Assembly: GCA_947581845.1 (NCBI GenBank)
Contig: CANPVY010000310.1
Coordinates: 1 to 5,127, forward strand
Direction: 5' to 3'
Source: an uncultured bacterium
GTDB taxonomy: Bacteria; Gemmatimonadota; Gemmatimonadetes; Palauibacterales; KS3-K002
Length of the DNA stretch: 5,127 bases
Shown: positions 1 through 4,427 of the stretch, one piece after another
Numbering within the stretch: the first letter of the stretch is position 1
How the letters are laid out: every line of letters starts with the position of its first letter
Translations under genes and position numbers: made by a program
The notes under the pieces: model-generated
Database searches by the model: none
What the model was told of the DNA's origin: nothing
What the model saw: only the letters and a program-made list of their open reading frames with translations

Positions 1-180
1 GGTGAGGGGAGAGTGATACCGGCGGGGTCCACCTACAAGATCCGCCGCGGACGCTACTTTTACCAGGGCAAGCGTGTGTACCCGTCCTATCTGCAGGCGG
101 GGCCGAGCTTCTTCATCGAGAAGAGCAAGCGGCGGATGATCGCAGAGGATATCGCCGCTGCCCTGAAGCTCCTGGCGTAG
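1..180 (+). CDS. C-terminal end of unrecognised basic protein (5' partial)
   Basis: Frame 1 is open from the window edge to a TAG at 178-180 and encodes 59 residues. The visible part is rich in Lys, Arg, Tyr and Phe in its middle (TYKIRRGRYFYQGKRVYPSY) and ends in an amphipathic, Ala/Leu-rich segment (RRMIAEDIAAALKLLA) likely to be helical. A GTG at 13-15 is preceded by a purine-rich GAGGGGA, but the spacing to it is only about two bases, too short for a normal Shine-Dalgarno. The gene more likely starts upstream of the window. No membrane segment or signal peptide is visible. I do not recognise the family. The next gene starts 26 bases downstream, so co-transcription is likely. Coding status is fairly likely from the open frame and this close spacing. 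Confidence 0.55.
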   Translation, partial: GEGRVIPAGSTYKIRRGRYFYQGKRVYPSYLQAGPSFFIEKSKRRMIAEDIAAALKLLA

Positions 181-206
181 CGATTGGCAAGGCGAGGAAA
201 CGGAAC

Positions 207-866
207 ATGGTGCCCAGACCACGATTGAGAGTCTCGGCGGGAGCGATCCTGACCGGGTTCGGCCTCCTGGTGCTGCTTGTGTACCTCGGTGCTGCGACAG
301 GGCTGGTGCGCGATGTCGGCAAACTGCTGCTGATCCTGGCGTTCGCGATCGGTCCGGTAGCCATCGTCGGTGTGCTGGTGATCTCGGAGCGTCTGGCGCG
401 CGGCGGTGCGAGCATGAGGCTCAGGGTCGGCACGGTCTTTCTGGTGATCGCCTTCGCTCTGCTCAATCTCATGCTGGTCGTCCAGCAGACGATCTTCCTA
501 CAGTCCCGGCAGTTCCGGCAGGAGGCTGCGAGCGAGGCGGTCAGGGAGTCGCTCAGGCTGGTCTTTGAGGGCGTGAACCTGGTTCAACTCGGTATCGATG
601 TCTCCTTCGACATCTTCTACTGTATTGGTCTCATCCTGATCGCCGCGGTCATGTACGGGCACCGGGACTTCGGCAAGTTCCTCGGCGGCTTCGGCATACT
701 TGCGGCAGCCGCCCTGCTCATCGCGAACCTTGCTGCGTTTCCGTATCTACCGACCGAAACAGGGCTGATCGATTTCGGCCCTGTGACGGGCCTCTGGTGG
801 CTGGCGGTTATCGTGCAGATGGTGCGTCTGAGTCGAAGGGAAAGGTCTGTTGTGAGTCGCGTTTAG
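207..866 (+). CDS. Six-helix integral membrane protein of unknown function
   Basis: A 219-residue protein starts at ATG 207, with GAGGA at 194-198 eight bases upstream as ribosome binding site. Six hydrophobic segments are visible, at about residues 10-31, 37-59, 74-97, 132-150, 156-178 and 187-207. A polar, partly amphipathic stretch of some 35 residues (QSRQFRQEAASEAVRESLRLVFEG) lies between helices 3 and 4, and a short basic tail (RLSRRERSVVSRV) follows the last helix. The basic tail suggests a cytoplasmic C-terminus by the positive-inside rule. No catalytic motif, metal-binding cluster or transporter signature is apparent. The layout recalls small six-helix proteins of unknown function such as the DUF4386 type, but I see no decisive motif. 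It is the first complete gene of a run of four with gaps of 15 to 39 bases, so its role is probably tied to the downstream membrane proteins. Confidence 0.85.
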   Translation: MVPRPRLRVSAGAILTGFGLLVLLVYLGAATGLVRDVGKLLLILAFAIGPVAIVGVLVISERLARGGASMRLRVGTVFLVIAFALLNLMLVVQQTIFLQSRQFRQEAASEAVRESLRLVFEGVNLVQLGIDVSFDIFYCIGLILIAAVMYGHRDFGKFLGGFGILAAAALLIANLAAFPYLPTETGLIDFGPVTGLWWLAVIVQMVRLSRRERSVVSRV

Positions 867-869
867 CGA

Positions 870-876
870 GAGGGGG
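870..876 (+). promoter_or_regulatory. Shine-Dalgarno sequence for the gene with the unusual ATC start
   Basis: GAGGGGG lies just after the stop codon of the upstream membrane protein and five bases before an ATC at 882. It is the only good ribosome binding site near the beginning of the next conserved domain, and it is the main argument for placing that start at 882. Confidence 0.5.
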
Positions 877-881
877 TCGTC

Positions 882-1607
882 ATCGGCAATAGCGAACGCC
901 GCTACTCCGACAAGGAGTTCGCGGTCATCCTGCGCAGAGCGTTCGAACTGCAAGAACTCCCGAGTGGAGTTGGCGGCGGCGAGGGGCTGACGCTGCGGGA
1001 GATCCAGGCGATCGCCAGGGAGGTAGGGCTCGATCCCGCGCTGGTCGAACGCGCGGCTTCCGTCCTGTCGACGGCCGGGGAAAGCCGGGCAGCCCGTGTA
1101 TTCGGTGGACCGGATGCGTATCAGCTGGAGTACTCCGCCAGCGGTGAGGTTCCGAAGGAGGATTTCGCGAAGCTGGTGGATGCGATTCGCCGAGCTACAG
1201 GCCACCAAGGTGAAGCGACGGAGGTACTGGGTTCGCTCGAGTGGAGGACGGTGGGTCGAGTGAGCCAGGTCCACGTGACGGTGAGCCGTCGCGAAGGTCG
1301 GACCCATGTGAGGGTCATCGCCGACCGAGGCGGCGTGGCTTTCCTGGTCTATTTTCTTTCGACCGTCGGCTGGCTGATCGGTATGGGGATCTCAGGCGCC
1401 GTGCTGGAGCCGAGCACGGCGCCAGCTGTCATAGCGCTGGTGACTGGCGCGCTTGGCGGCGCCTTCGTGACAGCCCGCAGTCTGTGGAAGACGACGACAG
1501 CGAGATTTCGCTCGCAGCTCTCGAACCTGATGGGAGGGCTGACGCGGGCAGTGGACGAGAGCTTGAGAGATTCCGAGAGCTCCGATCCCGCGCAGCCGCA
1601 GCCTTAG
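882..1607 (+). CDS. Membrane-anchored protein with Gemmatimonadota-type N-terminal motif; non-canonical start proposed
   Basis: The frame ending in TAG at 1605-1607 stays open back to the TAG at 864-866. From 882 it gives 241 residues. Residues 6-62 form a helical motif (RRYSDKEFAVILRRAFELQ, then GLTLREIQAIAREVGLDPAL) that I recall at the N-terminus of many short Gemmatimonadota proteins, which usually begin a few residues before the RRY. Residues about 80-150 look beta-rich, with a GSLEW..VGRVSQVHVTVSRREGRTHVRV pattern also seen in that group. Two hydrophobic helices follow at about 151-173 and 179-199, then a charged, Ser/Asp/Pro-rich cytoplasmic-type tail. No ATG, GTG or TTG occurs in frame between 867 and 1175. 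ATC at 882 has a good Shine-Dalgarno and the expected N-terminal length, giving MGNSERRYSD. The first ordinary start is GTG 1176 (143 residues), which would discard the conserved domain. Function is unknown; a membrane-linked regulatory role is only a guess. Confidence 0.75.
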   Translation: MGNSERRYSDKEFAVILRRAFELQELPSGVGGGEGLTLREIQAIAREVGLDPALVERAASVLSTAGESRAARVFGGPDAYQLEYSASGEVPKEDFAKLVDAIRRATGHQGEATEVLGSLEWRTVGRVSQVHVTVSRREGRTHVRVIADRGGVAFLVYFLSTVGWLIGMGISGAVLEPSTAPAVIALVTGALGGAFVTARSLWKTTTARFRSQLSNLMGGLTRAVDESLRDSESSDPAQPQP

Positions 1608-1646
1608 GGCGCTGGCCGGTCAGGACGTCTCTGGGATGACGGCCCG

Positions 1647-2147
1647 ATGGTGGACATAGGCAAGATCCTGCTACACGGGGCGATTCTGGCGGGGCTGGGC
1701 TCACTCCTGCTGATGAGCGCGGTGGCATACAATCCGCGGCTCGCGCGAAGAGGTCTGCCGGGTGAGATCAAGGAGAAGGTGCCCCCGTTGACGACTGGGG
1801 AGAGGCGGAGGGCGCTGTTCTTCGCGATCCCGTTCTTCGTCCTCATCATTGGAGGTCCTTTTCTTTCCGGGCTTTCGCTCGCGATCCAGGCGCAGGGCGC
1901 TCTCTCGTTCCCTGAGATTGCAGTTCACGTCTTCGGCGTGGGGCTCGTCTTCAATCTCGTCGATCTGGTTCTGCTTGATTGGCTGATCTACTGCACGATC
2001 ACGCCGAGGTTCGTCGTTGTTCCGGGTACCGAGGGCATGGCGGGATACAAGGACTACCTCTTTCATCTACGAGCACATGTTCGCGGAACAGGGTTGCAGG
2101 TCATCCTTACGCTGGTACTGGCGGGGCTGATCACGCTGGTTGCGTAG
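1647..2147 (+). CDS. Four-helix integral membrane protein of unknown function
   Basis: A 166-residue protein starts at ATG 1647. The ribosome binding site is weak (GGGA at 1633-1636, ten bases away), so translational coupling to the gene 39 bases upstream is possible. Hydrophobic segments lie at about residues 5-27, 57-80, 90-117 and 148-165. Helix 3 holds a Asn-Leu-Val-Asp-Leu-Val motif (residues 103-108) followed by LLDWLIYCTITPRF, and a soluble loop carries GTEGMAGYKDYLFHLRAHVRG (about 127-147) just before the last helix. The YKDY.FH..AH..G pattern reminds me of small hypothetical membrane proteins of Actinobacteria and Chloroflexi, but I cannot name the family. The charged residues inside helix 3 (Asp106, Asp111) are unusual for a purely structural helix and may matter functionally. 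It sits in a run of membrane genes on the same strand. Confidence 0.85.
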   Translation: MVDIGKILLHGAILAGLGSLLLMSAVAYNPRLARRGLPGEIKEKVPPLTTGERRRALFFAIPFFVLIIGGPFLSGLSLAIQAQGALSFPEIAVHVFGVGLVFNLVDLVLLDWLIYCTITPRFVVVPGTEGMAGYKDYLFHLRAHVRGTGLQVILTLVLAGLITLVA

Positions 2148-2185
2148 ATGCGCTAGCCATCAGCGCCACTCAGCTGGGAGGGCAA

Positions 2186-2677
2186 GTGACTGAGCTGGAT
2201 GTTCGTATCGAACGGCTGGGACCCATGCGCGTTGCTGCGACGAGGGCCATCAGCAGGACACCCGAGCGAGACGCGTGGGACAGGTTGCGCAGCTGGGCCG
2301 AACCCAGGGGACTGCTTGCCGACCTCGAGGAGCACCCGGTATACGGCTTCAACAATCCGAATCCGTCGCCGGAGCGCGAGGACTACGGGTACGAGTTCTG
2401 GATCCGCGTAGATCCTGACACCGAGGCCGAGGGGGAGATCGAGGTGAAGGACTTCCCCGGAGGGCTGTATGCCGTCACCACGTGCAAGCTGCTGGGGGAT
2501 CCGCGTGGGAGTGTGCCCGAGATATGGCTCAAGCTTTTGGAGTGGGTCAAAGGCAGTGAGTACAAGTGGCGCGAGACACACGAGCTGGAGCAGTCCCACG
2601 ACCCACTGGGAGTGGAGGAAGATGTCGTTCTGAGCCTTTTCCTTCCAATCGAGGAGTCACACGGGTCCTCCGGGTGA
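2186..2677 (+). CDS. Stand-alone GyrI-like / AraC effector-binding-domain protein
   Basis: The 163-residue product starts at GTG 2186. A strong GGGAGGG at 2176-2182 lies unusually close to it. This start gives VTELDVRIERLGPMRVAATR, matching how GyrI-like domains begin; upstream starts in this frame would overlap the previous gene heavily. Hallmarks of the family (PF06445-type, also called AraC_E_bind) are in order: first strand with PMRVA (residues 13-17), YGYEFWIRV (67-75), FPGGLYAVTTC (90-100), a W..LLEWVKGSEY helix (114-126), HELE near 132-135 and the last strand VVLSLFLPI (147-155). Such domains bind small hydrophobic or cationic ligands and serve as ligand sensors of regulators, as drug sequestering proteins, or as hydrolases. 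There is no DNA-binding domain here, so it is either a cytoplasmic ligand-binding protein or a partner of the membrane proteins encoded upstream. It ends the four-gene run. Confidence 0.88.
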   Translation: MTELDVRIERLGPMRVAATRAISRTPERDAWDRLRSWAEPRGLLADLEEHPVYGFNNPNPSPEREDYGYEFWIRVDPDTEAEGEIEVKDFPGGLYAVTTCKLLGDPRGSVPEIWLKLLEWVKGSEYKWRETHELEQSHDPLGVEEDVVLSLFLPIEESHGSSG

Positions 2678-2678
2678 C
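2656..2678 (+). repeat. Imperfect hairpin overlapping the stop of the GyrI-like gene
   Basis: GTCAC at 2656-2660 pairs with GTGAC at 2674-2678, and the inside can add three G-C pairs and a G-U after one mismatch. It includes the TGA stop at 2675-2677. No T-run follows, so it is not a classical intrinsic terminator, but it could protect the 3' end of the upstream transcript or slow RNA polymerase. Confidence 0.35.
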
Positions 2679-2691
2679 GAGGGGGCTGTGG

Positions 2692-2711
2692 CCGCCACAT
2701 GGTCGTGGCGG
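2692..2711 (+). repeat. Perfect 7-bp GC hairpin downstream of the first gene block
   Basis: CCGCCAC at 2692-2698 and GTGGCGG at 2705-2711 are perfectly complementary around a six-base loop. It lies about 15 bases after the stop of the GyrI-like gene. No T-run follows. It could mark the 3' end of the upstream transcript through pausing or Rho-dependent termination, or block exonucleases. Confidence 0.4.
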
Positions 2712-2736
2712 AGGATGGCCCAGCTGGGACGTCGGG

Positions 2737-2766
2737 TTGCCCGCGCCGGTTGTGGCGTCGTATACT
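2737..2766 (+). promoter_or_regulatory. Candidate sigma70-type promoter ahead of the AMMECR1 gene
   Basis: TTGCCC at 2737-2742 (4 of 6 matches to TTGACA) is separated by 18 bases from TATACT at 2761-2766 (5 of 6 matches to TATAAT). The AT-rich -10 stands out in a GC-rich background. Transcription would begin near 2773 and leave a leader of about 190 bases before the AMMECR1 start. The -35 box overlaps a small CGGG/CCCG inverted repeat (2733-2743), and a CGCC/GGCG repeat (2744-2757) fills the spacer, either of which might be an operator. Both could be chance in such GC-rich DNA. Confidence 0.45.
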
Positions 2767-2786
2767 GGGATGCATGCCGGCCGACG

Positions 2787-2893
2787 CGCCTGTGCAGGCG
2801 TGAGATTGTAGACAAGCTGCGTCCGGCTTGAGAAGCACAGGTTTGATGAAAACCCCGGTCTCCTTCTGCCGTCCACTGACCGATCGAACGGTC
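2787..2893 (+). promoter_or_regulatory. Potentially structured 5' leader of the AMMECR1 gene
   Basis: Several complementary segments lie between the candidate promoter and the AMMECR1 gene. CCTGTGC (2789-2795) pairs perfectly with GCACAGG (2835-2841) and encloses CAAGC/GCTTG (2813-2817 with 2826-2830). Downstream are GGTTT/AAACC with a five-base loop (2840-2854) and GACCG/CGGTC with a six-base loop (2878-2893). CGCCTG/CAGGCG (2787-2800) competes with the long-range helix, so two alternative folds can be drawn, as in switch-like leaders. I do not recognise a known riboswitch consensus. Helices of this length are not rare by chance in GC-rich DNA. No open frame with a credible start is seen here. 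Confidence 0.3.
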
Positions 2894-2960
2894 CGCTCTC
2901 CCCCGCATTATCGAGCAAGCGCGAGGATCATCGCAGGTACCGTGAGTGAGGGCTAGAGAC

Positions 2961-3539
2961 GTGGAGGGCACCGCACACCGACCCGTGCCGAGACTGACAG
3001 CTGAGGACAAGCGGAAGCTGCTTCAGCTCGCGCGTGACACGCTTGTCCAATACCTCGGGGAAGGCAGGTTGCCCGAGTTCGTGACGGACTCGGCCACGCT
3101 ATTGGAGCCATGCGCGACGTTCGTCACGTTGCGGCGCCGCGGGTCGGGCGAGCTACGCGGTTGCCGCGGCGAGTGTCAGGCACGACAGCCGCTGGTGGAA
3201 GCGGTGATGAACATGGCGATAGCCGCGGCCACCGATGACTCGCGCTTTCCGCCGGTGACGCTGGATGAGGTGCCGGATCTGGAGATCGAGATCAGTGCGC
3301 TCACGCCGCTGAGGCCGATTCGTGCGGAGGAGGTCGAGGTCGGTCGGCACGGCGTAATGATCATCAAGGGCTTCAGCTCGGGTCTGCTGCTACCGGAAGT
3401 CCCGGTACGCTACGGCTGGGACCATGGCGAGTTCCTAGGCTGGGTGTGCCGGAAGGCGGGTCTGCCGGAAGACGCCTGGCAGGCCGAGGACTCTCAGCTT
3501 CTCGGCTTCGAGGCGGAGGTGTGGGGCGAGGAGACATAG
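2961..3539 (+). CDS. amrA: AMMECR1-family protein (AmmeMemoRadiSam system protein A)
   Basis: The 192-residue product has the full AMMECR1 domain (PF01871-type), close to the usual single-domain length. Visible signatures are LLQLARDTLVQYL near the N-terminus, ATFVTLRRRGSGELRGCRG (residues about 52-70) with the family's LRGC core, DDSRFPPVTLDEV (92-104), LEIEISALTPL (107-117), EVGRHGVMI (126-134), GLLLPEV (141-147) and CRKAGLPEDAW (163-173). The usual LRGCIG reads LRGCRG here, an Ile-to-Arg change in the most conserved spot. GTG 2961 is chosen because GAGGG (2948-2952) lies eight bases upstream; GTG 2946 would add five residues but has a poor ribosome binding site. The family is widespread and its human member is linked to Alport syndrome with mental retardation, midface hypoplasia and elliptocytosis, but its biochemical role is unsettled. 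In bacteria it often sits with MEMO1 and a radical SAM gene; neither is in this window. Confidence 0.95.
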   Translation: MEGTAHRPVPRLTAEDKRKLLQLARDTLVQYLGEGRLPEFVTDSATLLEPCATFVTLRRRGSGELRGCRGECQARQPLVEAVMNMAIAAATDDSRFPPVTLDEVPDLEIEISALTPLRPIRAEEVEVGRHGVMIIKGFSSGLLLPEVPVRYGWDHGEFLGWVCRKAGLPEDAWQAEDSQLLGFEAEVWGEET

Positions 3540-3586
3540 AGAGGTAAGGCCGCGTACTTGTCGAGAGCGTGACACTGAACGGTGTG

Positions 3587-3628
3587 TGCCTGCGTAGGGT
3601 GCGGAGGAGGTTTCCGGCGTGGCAGGCA
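3587..3628 (+). repeat. 7-bp inverted repeat upstream of the methyltransferase gene
   Basis: TGCCTGC (3587-3593) is perfectly complementary to GCAGGCA (3622-3628) with 28 bases between them. The 145-base gap in which it lies (3540-3684) also holds a short ACAC/GTGT repeat at 3572-3585. No T-run and no clear promoter are seen. In DNA of this composition a single repeat of this size can be chance. Confidence 0.25.
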
Positions 3629-3684
3629 TCGGGGGCACGGGTGTACTGCGTGAGGGGCCTTCTCCGCGGTGACAGATTCGTGTC

Positions 3685-4278
3685 ATGAACTCGGTCAGGT
3701 ATTTCATCGCCCTGGTCACGCTGATCAGCCTTCCTCCCGCCATCCTGCTTTGGTTTGCCATCCATCCGTTCGCGCGGTTCTGGCGCAAGCTCGGGCCCGT
3801 CTGGACCTATGCGCTGCTCGGCGTGCCTATGGGGCTGCTGATGGTGGCGGTGTTCCTGGCTCGGCGACGGCTGCTGGCGATTGACTTCGGGACCAGTCCG
3901 GTGCTCATCACGCTGTCTGTACTGACCATCGCGGTGGGCAGCTGGATGGCTGTGAGGCGCCGTAAGCTCTTGACTCACGGTATCCTCGTCGGCCTGCCGG
4001 AGCTGTCGCAGCGTCGCTATCCGGGCAAGCTCCTGACCGAGGGGGTCTACGCGAAGATTCGGCATCCCCGTTACATCGAGGCGCTTCTCTGGACCCTCGG
4101 CTACGCGCTGTTCGCTAACTACCTGGCGGTCTACATCGCCTTCTTGCTGGCCATACCGGGACTCTACCTTGTCGTCTTGCTGGAGGAGCGCGAGCTGCGT
4201 GAGCGATTCGGCGCGGAGTACGACGAGTACTGTCGGCGCGTGCCGAGATTCGTACCGCGGGCCGTGTCGCGCTCCTGA
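3685..4278 (+). CDS. Isoprenylcysteine/phospholipid methyltransferase-family membrane protein
   Basis: The 197-residue product has hydrophobic segments at about residues 5-27, 40-60, 71-91 and a long stretch at 132-165 that probably forms a helical hairpin. The C-terminal third has the signature of the ICMT/PEMT methyltransferase superfamily: TEGVYAKIRHPRY (118-130), then LLEERELRERFGAEYDEYCRRVPRFVP (165-191), with the RHP.Y, EE..L, FG.EY..Y and VPR.VP elements that bind S-adenosylmethionine in characterised members. It is therefore expected to be an SAM-dependent methyltransferase of the inner membrane acting on a lipid-like or thiol substrate. Bacteria generally lack prenylated CaaX proteins, so the eukaryotic ICMT reaction should not be assumed. 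ATG 3685 is the only common in-frame start after the TGA at 3670-3672, yet no Shine-Dalgarno precedes it, suggesting leaderless or weak translation. It stands alone between gaps of 145 and 149 bases. Confidence 0.93.
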   Translation: MNSVRYFIALVTLISLPPAILLWFAIHPFARFWRKLGPVWTYALLGVPMGLLMVAVFLARRRLLAIDFGTSPVLITLSVLTIAVGSWMAVRRRKLLTHGILVGLPELSQRRYPGKLLTEGVYAKIRHPRYIEALLWTLGYALFANYLAVYIAFLLAIPGLYLVVLLEERELRERFGAEYDEYCRRVPRFVPRAVSRS

Positions 4279-4344
4279 GCTGCCGAAGCGCAGAGTTCCA
4301 GCATAGCACTCCAGCTCTTCGGGTCTGGCGAGATCGGCCGGGGC

Positions 4345-4380
4345 TTCACAGCTTAGACGCAGACTCATAAGATCACAGCT
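4345..4380 (+). promoter_or_regulatory. Weak promoter candidate and 8-bp direct repeat before the PurF-like gene
   Basis: TTCACA (4345-4350, 5 of 6 matches to the -35 consensus) and CATAAG (4366-4371, 4 of 6 matches to the -10) are 15 bases apart, shorter than optimal. TCACAGCT occurs twice, at 4346-4353 and 4373-4380, 27 bases apart and flanking the -10, so it could be an operator pair. The rest of the gap 4279-4427 shows no gene and no convincing terminator. Confidence 0.3.
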
Positions 4381-4414
4381 CGAGGCTGGCGCGAACTCAT
4401 GAGCAGCAGGATCG

Positions 4415-4419
4415 GGAGG
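4415..4419 (+). promoter_or_regulatory. Shine-Dalgarno sequence fixing the GTG start of the PurF-like gene
   Basis: GGAGG lies within a longer G-rich tract (4414-4421) and ends eight bases before GTG 4428. It decides the start, and so shows that the protein begins Met-Gly-Gly-Phe-Phe-Gly with no cysteine at position 2. Confidence 0.75.
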
Positions 4420-4427
4420 GGTTAGCT

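Noticed and set aside
747..1307. A 186-residue open frame on the - strand in the region where the + strand gene has no usual start codon
   Set aside because: The + strand frame here encodes a recognisable conserved domain contiguous with the downstream membrane helices; the - strand product has low-complexity, His/Arg/Pro-rich composition and no motif.
1979..2185. Upstream extension of the GyrI-like gene frame, overlapping the four-helix membrane gene by about 170 bases
   Set aside because: The extension reads as out-of-frame translation of the membrane gene; the GTG at 2186 has a strong ribosome binding site and matches the expected domain start.
2566..2811. An 81-residue + strand frame running from the GyrI-like gene into the following gap
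   Set aside because: Its first half overlaps a conserved domain in another frame, it has no ribosome binding site, and its Arg/Gly-rich composition looks noncoding.
2789..2893. Possible tRNA or known riboswitch in the AMMECR1 leader
   Set aside because: No tRNA T-loop pattern or cloverleaf can be drawn, and conserved cores of the TPP, cobalamin, c-di-GMP, fluoride, ZTP and preQ1 classes were not recognised by eye.
2547..3010. Several - strand open frames (up to 123 residues) across the gap 2678-2960
   Set aside because: They overlap real genes at both ends, lack recognisable domains or convincing start signals, and are Arg/Ser/Pro-rich as expected of chance frames.
3373..4368. A 331-residue open frame on the - strand covering the methyltransferase gene and the end of the AMMECR1 gene
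   Set aside because: It is antisense to two genes with clear family motifs, and its composition (rich in Arg, Gln, Pro, His, low in hydrophobic core patterns) is typical of an antisense frame in GC-rich DNA.
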